Assembly: GCA_001550305.1 (NCBI GenBank)
Contig: LRTP01000476.1
Coordinates: forward strand, 1-36,439
Length of the DNA: 36,439 nt
Origin: Streptomyces diastatochromogenes
GTDB lineage: Bacteria; Actinomycetota; Actinomycetes; Streptomycetales; Streptomycetaceae
Direction: 5' to 3'
Positions 8,102-17,516 of the stretch are shown here, piece by piece. Both the position numbers and the translations under genes were made by a program. The notes beneath the pieces were generated by a model that made no database searches, was not told the DNA's origin, and worked only from the letters and a program-made list of their open reading frames with translations. Position 1 is the stretch's first letter; the number at the start of each line of letters is the position of its first letter.

Positions 8102-8253
8102 GTGACTCCTCGGGACCCGGCTTTTCGGCCTCGCCCCTCGGCGTGCTCCAGACTCTAGCTGATCAGCAGGGGGTCAGCGCAAGTCGGTTGCGCGCGGGGG
8201 CGGATGGCCGGCCGGAGCGGGACCCCGGCGAGCCATCCGGTGGACCCGCGGAC

Positions 8254-8571
8254 TCAGTGCGCCTCGGCGAACGCCTCGTAGACCTTCTTGGGGATGCGGC
8301 CGCGCGGGGGGACGTCCAGCTTGTTGGAACGGGCCCAGGCGCGGACGGCGGCCGGGTCGGGGGTCAACGCGGTGTGCGTGTACGCCTTCCCGGACTTCGA
8401 CTGCTTGCGGCCGGCCTCGAGGTAGGGCGCGAGCGCCTTACGCAGTTTCTTGGCATTGGCTGGATTGAGGTCGATCTCGTACGACTTGCCGTCGAGTCCG
8501 AAGGCGATCGTCTCCGCCGCTTCCGAGCCGTCGATGTCGTCAAAGAGAGTGACCACGACACGCTGCGCCAC
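8254..8571 (-). CDS. lsrL: Lsr2-family nucleoid-associated protein
   Basis: A 105-residue Lsr2-like H-NS analogue. The N-terminal dimerisation domain starts VVVTLFDDIDGSEAAETIAFGLDGKSYEIDLN. A lysine-rich linker leads to the C-terminal DNA-binding domain AVRAWARSNKLDVPP-RGR-IPKKVYEAF, where PRGR is the AT-hook-like minor-groove motif. Lsr2 proteins bind and bridge AT-rich DNA and silence transferred genes. Streptomyces has two paralogues; by its place next to purS I believe this is the second one (LsrL, SCO4076 in S. coelicolor), which is from memory. The start is GTG 8571 with AAGGGA about 11 nt upstream. It diverges from purS across a 361-bp gap that is AT-rich for this genome, itself a plausible Lsr2 target. 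Confidence 0.93.
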   Translation of the reverse strand: MAQRVVVTLFDDIDGSEAAETIAFGLDGKSYEIDLNPANAKKLRKALAPYLEAGRKQSKSGKAYTHTALTPDPAAVRAWARSNKLDVPPRGRIPKKVYEAFAEAH

Positions 8572-8832
8572 GAATATCGGTCCCTTCGTGCGGCACCTCT
8601 GCGATCGCCCCCCATGACGTGCGTGGACGTCACGGAGTTGTCGGGGAGATGTCGACTGTCCGGCTGTTATTGGGCAAAGTATCGGCTATTGCCAATTCCT
8701 TTGTACAGTGCCGGGCATTGCATTGTGAAGCCCGACTAAAACCTTCCGCGTGTCCGAAGGTAATGGGGCCCAGCCGCTCTTCTGCGATTTTTCCCAGGAT
8801 TTTCCGTACAGGCCCCCGCGTCGATGCGGGAT

Positions 8833-8848
8833 CGTGATCGGGCTCACG
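8833..8848. promoter_or_regulatory. CRP-like palindrome upstream of purS
   Basis: CGTGA-N6-TCACG is a perfect inverted repeat. GTGA-N6-TCAC is the core layout of CRP/FNR-family operators. It abuts a -10-like TAGGAT, so it would cover the -35 zone of a purS promoter, whose own -35 hexamer is poor. The protein that binds it is not known. Confidence 0.4.
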
Positions 8849-8875
8849 TAGGATTCTACGAATCTACGCGAGTAG
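8848..8875. repeat. Period-8 GTAG/CTAC half-site array
   Basis: GTAG (8848-8851), CTAC (8856-8859), CTAC (8864-8867) and GTAG (8872-8875) are each separated by exactly four bases. The inner part also reads ATTC-tac-GAAT (8853-8863), another perfect inverted repeat. It lies 58-85 bp upstream of the purS start in the divergent promoter region and resembles a stacked operator. Confidence 0.5.
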
Positions 8876-8932
8876 AAATTTTGTGCGGGTAGTCTGAAGC
8901 GACCTGCTCAGCACCACACACCGGGAGTGCCA

Positions 8933-9196
8933 GTGGCACGCGTCGTAGTCGACGTCATGCTCAAGCCGGAGATCCTCGACCCCCAGGGCCAGGCGGTGCA
9001 GCGTGCACTGCCGCGCCTCGGTTTCGACGGTGTCTCCGACGTACGTCAGGGAAAGCGATTCGAACTGGAAGTGGACGGACCGGTGGACGACGCCGCGCTC
9101 GCCCGCATCCACGAACTGGCGGAATCCTTCCTCGCCAACACCGTGATCGAGGACTTCACCGTCAAGGTCGAGGAAGTCGCGGAGGCAGGAAAGTGA
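8933..9196 (+). CDS. purS: FGAM synthase subunit PurS
   Basis: An 87-residue subunit of the three-part formylglycinamidine ribonucleotide synthase (with PurQ and small PurL). It bridges the glutaminase and synthase subunits and helps pass ammonia. The N-terminus [18 protein letters not shown] and the segment [11 protein letters not shown] are characteristic. GTG 8933 is chosen because GGGAG lies 5 nt upstream; GTG 8927 in the same frame overlaps that site. The stop TGA overlaps the purQ start (GTGA), indicating coupling. It is the first gene of purSQL. Confidence 0.95.
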   Translation: MARVVVDVMLKPEILDPQGQAVQRALPRLGFDGVSDVRQGKRFELEVDGPVDDAALARIHELAESFLANTVIEDFTVKVEEVAEAGK

Positions 9197-9869
9197 CCGC
9201 TCGTATTGGAGTCGTCACCTTTCCGGGCAGCCTCGACGACCGGGACACGCAGCGTGCGATCAAGCTCGCCGGTGCCGAACCCGTCGCCCTCTGGCACAAG
9301 GACAAGGACCTCAAGCAGGTCGACGCCGTGGTGCTGCCCGGCGGTTTCTCGTACGGCGACTATCTCCGGGCCGGTGCCATCTCGCGCTTCTCGCCCGTGA
9401 TGGAGACCGTGATCGAGCAGGCGAAGTCCGGAATGCCCGTCCTCGGCATCTGCAACGGCTTCCAGGTCCTCACCGAGGCGCACCTCCTCCCCGGTGCGAT
9501 GCTCGGCAACAACCACCTCCACTTCATCTGCCGCGACCAGAAGCTGCGGGTGGAGAACGCGGAGACGTCCTGGACGGCCGACTACGAGTCCGGCCAGGAG
9601 ATCCACATCCCGCTGAAGAACATGGACGGGCGGTACGTCGCCGACGAGCACACGCTCGACATGCTGGAGGCGGAGGGCCGGGTCGCGTTCCGTTATGTGG
9701 ACGTCAACCCGAACGGCTCGCTGCGCGACATCGCCGGCATCACGAACGAGGCGGGCAACGTCGTCGGTCTGATGCCGCACCCGGAGCACGCCGTCGAGCC
9801 CCTCGTCGGCTCCGGCCGCACCGACGGCCTCCCCTTCTTCACCTCGATCCTCAAGAAGCTGGTCACCGC

Positions 9870-9873
<4 letters not shown>
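9193..9873 (+). CDS. purQ: FGAM synthase glutaminase subunit PurQ
   Basis: A 226-residue class I glutamine amidotransferase that releases ammonia from glutamine for PurL. The nucleophile is C87 in [10 protein letters not shown], and the catalytic His/Glu pair is H196 and E198 in MPHPEHAVE. The N-terminal [14 protein letters not shown] is typical of the family. The GTG start overlaps purS by 4 bp, and the stop overlaps the purL ATG by 4 bp, so all three subunits are translationally coupled in equal amounts. Confidence 0.97.
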
Positions 9874-12128
<2,255 letters not shown>

Positions 12129-12144
12129 GCGGTCGTACGACGCC

Positions 12145-12178
12145 GACGGCCCCGACCGTTTCGACGGTCGGGGCCGTC
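12145..12178 (+). terminator. purSQL terminator hairpin
   Basis: A perfect 15-bp GC-rich stem (12145-12159 with 12164-12178) closed by a TTCG tetraloop, 17 nt after the purL stop. It lacks a T run, as many Streptomyces terminators do, but the UUCG-capped stem is exceptionally stable. Confidence 0.85.
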
Positions 12179-12317
12179 GCCATGCCGGAACGGGCTCGGT
12201 CGCCCGGGATGGGGTCGCGGCGCCCTCCGTGTCACCGGCCTCCCAACAGCCGGCCGAACCCGGCGTCGGCCGGCAGGAGCGTGCCGAGCGTGACGTTCCT
12301 GGACGGACGTCGACCTC

Positions 12318-12348
12318 TTCACGTCCTCCGCCGGACAGGCCCTAGGCT
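12318..12348 (+). promoter_or_regulatory. Promoter giving a leaderless mRNA for 12355 gene
   Basis: TAGGCT (12343-12348) fits the Streptomyces -10 consensus and lies 6 nt before ATG 12355. No Shine-Dalgarno sequence is present. A weak -35 (TTCACG, 12318-12323) stands 19 bp upstream. The transcript would start at or next to the A of the ATG. Confidence 0.5.
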
Positions 12349-12354
12349 CGCCCT

Positions 12355-13188
12355 ATGCCGCCGGCCAGGAAACGCACCCGTACCTACGACCCCGCCAAGA
12401 TCCGCGCGGCGGTGCTCGCGCAGTTCGGAAACGTGCGGCAGGGCGTCCACACCCTGACCGAGGAACAGTTGGCGCGGCCCGCGCGGCTCGGGGACTGGAG
12501 TGTGCGGGAGCTGGCCGCGCACCTCACGATGGCGGTCGAGACCGTGAGCCGCAACCTCGACCGGCCCGAGCCCGGCGTGAAGGAACTCGGACTGCTGGAC
12601 TGGCCGTTCGCGACGGCGGCACGCGCCGGGGACATCGCCGACGGCACCCGCGAACTCGCCCGCGACAACCCCGACCTCGACGCGCTCTACGCCCGCGTCG
12701 AACAGCGGATCACCGAGCGCCTGGCCACGGCCCCCGACGACCGGCTGCTCGCCGCGCTCCCCCAGGCTCCCGGCTCCGCTCGAGCAGGGGGGACCCCCAT
12801 CGGAGCCATGACCCTCGCCGACTACCTCGTGACCCGCACCGTCGAACTCGTCGTGCACACCGACGACCTGAACCGCGCCGCCGGCGCCGACATCCCCCTC
12901 GACCGCCAGGCCCTCGCCGCCTGCACCCGGCTGCTCGCCGACGCGCTCGCCGTGAAGGCGCCCGGCGCGTCGACCGAGGTGCGGATCCCGCCGTACGCCG
13001 TCGTGCAGTGCGTGGAGGGCCCCCGGCACACCCGGGGCACACCGCCGAACGTCGTGGAGACCGACCCGCTGACCTGGATCCGGCTGGCGACGGGACGTAC
13101 GGAGTGGCAGACCGCGCTGGACGAGGCGAAGGTCAGCGCGAGCGGTGAGCGGGCCGACCTCGGCGGACTGCTGCCCCTGATGGGCTGA
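12355..13188 (+). CDS. DinB/maleylpyruvate isomerase-family protein with SCP-like domain
   Basis: A 277-residue protein of the mycothiol-dependent maleylpyruvate isomerase family. The N-terminal four-helix DinB-like domain has VREGVH-like VRQGVHTLTEEQLARPARLGDWSVRELAAHL, with the usual Asp-Trp-Ser and the metal-ligand His of AHL. A second conserved His is in the helix TRTVELVVHTDDL. The C-terminal part, ending RLATGRTEWQTAL, resembles the sterol-carrier-like domain of the family. The reaction is unknown; mycothiol-dependent chemistry is family knowledge. Between the helices, residues about 135-149 are encoded by a palindromic Streptomyces-type repeat (12757-12801) that keeps the frame. It follows the purSQL terminator and appears to have its own leaderless promoter. 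Confidence 0.85.
   Translation: MPPARKRTRTYDPAKIRAAVLAQFGNVRQGVHTLTEEQLARPARLGDWSVRELAAHLTMAVETVSRNLDRPEPGVKELGLLDWPFATAARAGDIADGTRELARDNPDLDALYARVEQRITERLATAPDDRLLAALPQAPGSARAGGTPIGAMTLADYLVTRTVELVVHTDDLNRAAGADIPLDRQALAACTRLLADALAVKAPGASTEVRIPPYAVVQCVEGPRHTRGTPPNVVETDPLTWIRLATGRTEWQTALDEAKVSASGERADLGGLLPLMG
12757..12801. repeat. Streptomyces palindromic repeat inside a gene
   Basis: A C-run arm (ctccccc), a GCTC/GAGC inner stem (12766-12769 with 12782-12785) around ggctccgctcga, then a G-run arm and gacccccat. I recognise this layout as a very common intergenic palindrome in Streptomyces genomes. Here it lies in frame inside a coding region and encodes roughly P-Q-A-P-G-S-A-R-A-G-G-T-P-I. 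Confidence 0.75.
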
Positions 13189-13272
13189 CCCCACCCGCCG
13201 ACTCCATCCGCGGAGCCCACCCCCACCGCCCCGGAGGGGAACCGGCCACCCCACCCCTCCCGTCACACCGTC

Positions 13273-14064
13273 ATGGACAAGCAGCGACTGACTCTCAGCG
13301 TCCTGACCCTGCTTCCGCTCGCCGTGGCCTGTGGCACCCAGACGGCGGGCGGCGGTTCCGCGGGGACCGGATCGTCCCCGGTCACCGGCGTTCACTGGAG
13401 TGTCGACACCCTCACCACGCACGGCCGGACCCGGCAGGCGCCGGACAGCGCGTATCTGCGGATCGGCGAAGACGGTCGCGTCAGCGGCAACCTCGGCTGC
13501 AACACTTTCGGCTCCACGGCCACCCTCAAGGGTGACCGTGTCGACTTCGGGACGATCGAGGCGACCGACATGGGCTGTCAGAAGGACCCCATGAGTTTCG
13601 AGCAGAGCCTCAGCCACGCCTACGTCGACAACACGTTCACCAGCGAGGTCAAGGGCGACAAGTTGACGCTCACCACCGACGGCGGTGACCGCGTCAATCT
13701 CACCAAGGAGCCGGACGCACCCCTGTACGGCACGAAGTGGACGGTCACCTCCCTCGGGGACGGTGACGTGGCCCAGTCCCTTCCCGAAGGGGCCGACGCC
13801 CACTTCACCCTCGACAAGGCGAACGGCACCCTTTCCGGCCGCCTCGGCTGCAACCACGTCACCGCCAAGGCCACCGTCCGCGACGGACATATCACCCTCG
13901 GCGCCGCCAAGACCACCCGGATGATGTGCGACGGCTCACTCATGGACACCGAGAGGACCTTGCTGGGCCTCTTCGACAGCACGGTCGTATACGAGTTGAA
14001 CCACCGATCCATCGCGCTGACCAGCACAAACGGAAAAACCGTCCAAGCCGTCGCGGACGAGTGA
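13273..14064 (+). CDS. Lipoprotein with two META (HslJ-like) domains
   Basis: A 263-residue exported lipoprotein. A short basic N-terminus and hydrophobic stretch lead to LAVAC with lipidation Cys20. Two META/HslJ-type domains follow. The first is centred on GNLGCNTFGSTATLKGD with TDMGC; the second starts LYGTKWTV and contains GRLGCNHVTA with TTRMMC. The paired cysteines (C in LGCN and C in MGC or MMC) recur in each repeat and may form disulfides outside the cell. In E. coli HslJ is heat-inducible and linked to novobiocin resistance; the role here is unknown. No good Shine-Dalgarno sequence lies just before the ATG. It sits between a metabolic gene and purF with no clear functional tie. Confidence 0.88.
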   Translation: MDKQRLTLSVLTLLPLAVACGTQTAGGGSAGTGSSPVTGVHWSVDTLTTHGRTRQAPDSAYLRIGEDGRVSGNLGCNTFGSTATLKGDRVDFGTIEATDMGCQKDPMSFEQSLSHAYVDNTFTSEVKGDKLTLTTDGGDRVNLTKEPDAPLYGTKWTVTSLGDGDVAQSLPEGADAHFTLDKANGTLSGRLGCNHVTAKATVRDGHITLGAAKTTRMMCDGSLMDTERTLLGLFDSTVVYELNHRSIALTSTNGKTVQAVADE

Positions 14065-14088
14065 TCCGTCAAAGATCCGTATCCCCAA

Positions 14089-14118
14089 TTCGGACCAGTG
14101 GTCGATCTCGCCTACACT
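14089..14118 (+). promoter_or_regulatory. purF promoter, probable leaderless start
   Basis: TACACT (14113-14118) lies 7 nt before the GTG start of purF, and TTCGGA lies 18 bp further upstream at about 14089-14094. No ribosome site is present. The transcript should begin at or within a base or two of the GTG. Confidence 0.5.
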
Positions 14119-14125
14119 CGGTGGC

Positions 14126-15652
14126 GTGCCACGTGGTGACGGTCGACTCAATCATGATCTGCTCCCCGGCGAGAAAGGCCCCCAGGACGCTTGCGGCGTC
14201 TTCGGAGTCTGGGCCCCGGGTGAAGAGGTCGCCAAGCTCACTTACTTCGGGCTCTACGCCCTCCAGCATCGAGGCCAGGAATCCGCGGGTATCGCGGTAA
14301 GCAACGGCTCCCAGATCCTCGTCTTCAAGGACATGGGCCTTGTGTCCCAGGTCTTCGACGAGACCTCGCTCGGTTCGCTCCAGGGTCATATCGCGGTCGG
14401 TCACGCCCGCTACTCGACCACCGGCGCCTCCGTGTGGGAGAACGCCCAGCCGACGTTCCGTGCCACCGCGCACGGCTCCATCGCGCTCGGCCACAACGGC
14501 AACCTCGTCAACACGGCGCAGCTCGCCGAGATGGTCGCCGACCTCCCCAAGCAGGACGGCCGCACCACTCGGGTGGCCGCCACCAACGACACCGACCTGC
14601 TCACCGCGCTCCTCGCGGCCCAGGTCGACGACGACGGCAAGCCGCTGACCGTCGAGGAGGCCTCCGCGAAGGTCCTCCCGCAGGTCAAGGGCGCCTTCAG
14701 CCTCGTCTTCATGAACGAGCACACCCTGTACGCGGCCCGCGACCCGCAGGGCATCCGCCCGCTGGTCCTCGGCCGCCTGGAGCGCGGCTGGGTCGTCGCC
14801 TCCGAGTCCGCCGCCCTCGACATCTGCGGCGCGGCCTACGTCCGTGAGATCGAGCCGGGCGAGTTCGTCGCCATCGACGAGAACGGCCTGCGGACGTCCC
14901 GATTCGCGGAAGCGAAGCCCAAGGGCTGTGTCTTCGAGTACGTGTACCTGGCCCGCCCGGACACGGACATCGCCGGCCGGAACGTGTACCTCTCGCGTGT
15001 CGAGATGGGCCGCAAGCTCGCCAAGGAAGCCCCTGTCGAGGCCGATCTGGTGATAGCTACCCCGGAGTCCGGGACGCCCGCCGCGATCGGTTACGCGGAG
15101 GCCAGCGGCATCCCGTTCGGCGCCGGCCTGGTGAAGAACGCGTACGTCGGCCGGACCTTCATCCAGCCTTCGCAGACCATCCGCCAGCTGGGCATCCGCC
15201 TGAAGCTGAACCCCTTGAAGGAAGTCATCAAGGGCAAGCGCCTGGTCGTCGTCGACGACTCGATCGTGCGCGGCAACACCCAGCGGGCCCTGGTGCGCAT
15301 GCTCCGCGAGGCGGGTGCGGCGGAAGTCCACATCCGGATCTCCTCTCCCCCCGTGAAGTGGCCCTGCTTCTTCGGCATCGACTTCGCGACCCGCGCCGAG
15401 CTGATCGCCAACGGCATGACCATCGAGGAGATCGGCACCTCGCTCGGCGCCGACTCCCTCTCGTACATCTCCCTCGACGGCATGATCGAGGCGACCACCA
15501 TCGCCAAGCCGAACCTGTGCCGCGCCTGCTTCGACGGCGTATACCCGATGGAGCTTCCCGACCCCGAGCTGCTCGGCAAGCAGCTTCTGGAGACCGAGCT
15601 GGCCGCGGGTCCCGCAGCCACGGCCGCGGCTGACGCCATCCGTCGCCCGTAA
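14126..15652 (+). CDS. purF: Amidophosphoribosyltransferase PurF
   Basis: A 508-residue enzyme that makes phosphoribosylamine from PRPP and glutamine, the committed first step of purine synthesis. It is made with a 22-residue propeptide ahead of the glutaminase nucleophile C23 (DACGVFG), as in the Bacillus type. The PRPP-binding loop VVVDDSIVRGNT covers about 374-385. Cysteines C268, C414, C465 and C468 match the four [4Fe-4S] ligands of oxygen-sensitive PurF enzymes. The GTG at 14126 has no ribosome site and sits 7 nt after a -10-like element, suggesting a leaderless mRNA. purM follows after 43 nt, probably in the same transcript. Confidence 0.97.
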   Translation: MPRGDGRLNHDLLPGEKGPQDACGVFGVWAPGEEVAKLTYFGLYALQHRGQESAGIAVSNGSQILVFKDMGLVSQVFDETSLGSLQGHIAVGHARYSTTGASVWENAQPTFRATAHGSIALGHNGNLVNTAQLAEMVADLPKQDGRTTRVAATNDTDLLTALLAAQVDDDGKPLTVEEASAKVLPQVKGAFSLVFMNEHTLYAARDPQGIRPLVLGRLERGWVVASESAALDICGAAYVREIEPGEFVAIDENGLRTSRFAEAKPKGCVFEYVYLARPDTDIAGRNVYLSRVEMGRKLAKEAPVEADLVIATPESGTPAAIGYAEASGIPFGAGLVKNAYVGRTFIQPSQTIRQLGIRLKLNPLKEVIKGKRLVVVDDSIVRGNTQRALVRMLREAGAAEVHIRISSPPVKWPCFFGIDFATRAELIANGMTIEEIGTSLGADSLSYISLDGMIEATTIAKPNLCRACFDGVYPMELPDPELLGKQLLETELAAGPAATAAADAIRRP

Positions 15653-15695
15653 CCGCCGCAGAGCCCCGTTTCACCAACCCGAAAGATCCCAGGCA

Positions 15696-16796
15696 ATGTC
15701 TTCTGTGTCTGATCAGTCACCTCCGGCGACGGGCACTGCTTCCGGTGCTTCCTACGCGGCCGCCGGCGTCGACATCGAAGCGGGCGACCGCGCCGTAGAA
15801 CTGATGAAGGAGTGGGTGAAGAAGACGCAGCGCCCCGAGGTCCTCGGCGGCCTCGGCGGCTTCGCCGGCCTCTTCGACGCCTCCGCCCTCAAGCGCTACG
15901 AGCGCCCCCTGCTCGCCTCCGCCACGGACGGCGTGGGCACCAAGGTCGACCTCGCCCGCCGGCTCGGCGTGTACGACACCATCGGCCACGACCTGGTCGC
16001 GATGGTCATGGACGACATCGTGGTGTGCGGCGCCGAGCCGCTCTTCATGACCGACTACATCTGCGTCGGCAAGGTCCACCCGGAGCGCGTGGCGGCCATC
16101 GTGAAGGGCATCGCCGAGGGCTGTGTGCTCGCGGGCTGCGCCCTGGTGGGCGGCGAGACGGCCGAACACCCGGGTCTGCTCGGTCCGGACGACTTCGACG
16201 TCGCGGGCGCCGGTACGGGCGTGGTGGAGGCCGACCGGCTGCTCGGCCCGGATCGTATCCGTACGGGTGACGCGGTGATCGCCATGGCGGCCTCCGGTCT
16301 TCACTCGAACGGGTACTCGCTCGTCCGGCACGTCCTCTTCGACCGGGCGAACCTCAGCCTGGACCAGCACGTCGCGGAGTTCGGCCGCTCGCTCGGCGAG
16401 GAGCTCCTGGAGCCCACCAAGATCTACTCGCTGGACTGCCTGGCGCTGACGAGGACCACCGACGTGCACGCCTTCAGCCACATCACCGGTGGCGGGCTCG
16501 CGGCCAACCTGGCCCGGGTGATCCCGGACGGGCTGCACGCGATCGTGGACCGTGAGACCTGGACGCCGGCCCCGGTCTTCGACCTGGTCGGCAGGACCGG
16601 CGAGGTCGAGCGTCTGGAGCTGGAGAAGACGCTGAACATGGGCGTGGGCATGATCGCGATCGTCCCCGAGGAATCGGCGGACGCGGCGCTGGCCACCCTC
16701 GCGGACCGCGGCGTGGACGCCTGGATCGCCGGTGAGATCACCGAGCGCGGCGAGCACGCGACGGGCGCGGCCCTGATCGGCGACTACGCGAGCTGA
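15696..16796 (+). CDS. purM: AIR synthetase PurM
   Basis: A 366-residue ATP-dependent cyclo-ligase that turns FGAM into AIR, the fifth purine step, using the product of PurSQL. Family motifs include GFAGLFD, ASATDGVGTKVDLA, HDLVAMVMDDIVVCGAEPLFMTDY, ASGLHSNGYSLVR and HITGGGLAANLARV. It starts 43 nt after purF with a modest ribosome site (AGG 4 nt before ATG), so it is probably co-transcribed with purF. A hairpin after the stop closes the unit. Confidence 0.97.
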   Translation: MSSVSDQSPPATGTASGASYAAAGVDIEAGDRAVELMKEWVKKTQRPEVLGGLGGFAGLFDASALKRYERPLLASATDGVGTKVDLARRLGVYDTIGHDLVAMVMDDIVVCGAEPLFMTDYICVGKVHPERVAAIVKGIAEGCVLAGCALVGGETAEHPGLLGPDDFDVAGAGTGVVEADRLLGPDRIRTGDAVIAMAASGLHSNGYSLVRHVLFDRANLSLDQHVAEFGRSLGEELLEPTKIYSLDCLALTRTTDVHAFSHITGGGLAANLARVIPDGLHAIVDRETWTPAPVFDLVGRTGEVERLELEKTLNMGVGMIAIVPEESADAALATLADRGVDAWIAGEITERGEHATGAALIGDYAS

Positions 16797-16816
16797 GGCC
16801 CTCGGGGCAGCACAAA

Positions 16817-16848
16817 ACCCGGTCCGGCGTTGAGGCCCCGGACCGGGT
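16817..16848. terminator. Bidirectional hairpin purM / DUF3073 gene
   Basis: A perfect 11-bp inverted repeat (acccggtccgg / ccggaccgggt) with a 10-base loop, 21 nt after the purM stop and between two converging genes. A short A run precedes it on the + strand, which becomes a T run for the leftward transcript. Confidence 0.75.
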
Positions 16849-16940
16849 GAAGTGCGGTTGCTACGAGAAATCCGCCAACAGAGATCTGCTCACCGCTACA
16901 GCTACGAGAGATCGCGGAAACCGCGAGGGACGCTGGTGCG

Positions 16941-17195
16941 TCAAGCGCCGCGACGTTGAGACTGTGGACCGGACTGGTCGTCCTCATCCTCATCGTCGTC
17001 GTTGTAGAGATCCGCGTACTGGGCGTACGGGTCGTCTTCCTCGTCGTCGTCCTCGAACGGCTCGCCATTCGGCGGCTGGCTCGAAGTCGAAGCGCCCAGC
17101 TCATTGGCCAGACGCGAGAGGTCAGTCCCGCCGCTGCTGTACTTCAGCTGGCGGGCGACCTTCGTCTGCTTGGCCTTTGCCCGGCCGCGCCCCAT
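16941..17195 (-). CDS. DUF3073 family protein
   Basis: An 84-residue actinobacterial protein. The basic N-terminus MGRGRAKAKQTKVARQLKYSS is the DUF3073 hallmark. A middle helix with LSRLANELG and a very acidic tail (EDDDEEDDPYAQYADLYNDDDEDEDD) follow. The mix of a basic head and acidic tail suggests nucleic-acid or ribosome association, but no function is established. ATG 17195 is chosen over upstream in-frame starts because it has gaggggg about 8 nt before it and matches the conserved N-terminus. Confidence 0.9.
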   Translation of the reverse strand: MGRGRAKAKQTKVARQLKYSSGGTDLSRLANELGASTSSQPPNGEPFEDDDEEDDPYAQYADLYNDDDEDEDDQSGPQSQRRGA

Positions 17196-17516
17196 GGCTC
17201 GACCCCCTCGGATACGGGGCTCGGTGGCCCCAGAGTCTTGACACGCGTTCATGATCTGGAACGGGCTCTCCATGGAGAGACCGGTCCGTAGGGCTTCCAC
17301 GGTACCTGAGCCCGCGCCCATACGGTACGTCGCCCGCAGGACGCGCCTTGGCCCAGAACCTGCGAGGTGCCCTGTCCCCGCTGGTCAACCGCGATTTTAA
17401 CCTCTTCTTGGCGGACGACCCGCCGACGGGAGTGAGAGTTCTCTCGAAGTGTCCCCTCGGCGGGTCCCTGACAAGCGTCGAGACACACGCGGAATGCGAC
17501 GGAATGGAAGGTTCAG
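17196..17516. other. Intergenic region DUF3073 gene / vdh
   Basis: No gene seen. It should hold the leftward promoter of the DUF3073 gene and the 3' end of vdh. The only strong structure is a nested inverted repeat: outer arms gacccgccga (17417-17426) and tcggcgggtc (17457-17466), with an inner gagag/ctctc hairpin (17434-17445). It lies 51 nt beyond the vdh stop and is a likely vdh terminator without a T run. Confidence 0.5.

Larger units (their letters stand above)
8572..8932. other. Divergent lsrL-purS intergenic region
   Basis: No gene is visible. The part near lsrL (about 8660-8810) is richer in A and T than its surroundings. The part near purS holds a CRP-like palindrome (8833-8848), a -10-like TAGGAT (8849-8854), an eight-base-periodic array (8848-8875), a further -10-like TAGTCT (8890-8895), and the purS ribosome site GGGAG at 8923-8927. 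Confidence 0.6.
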
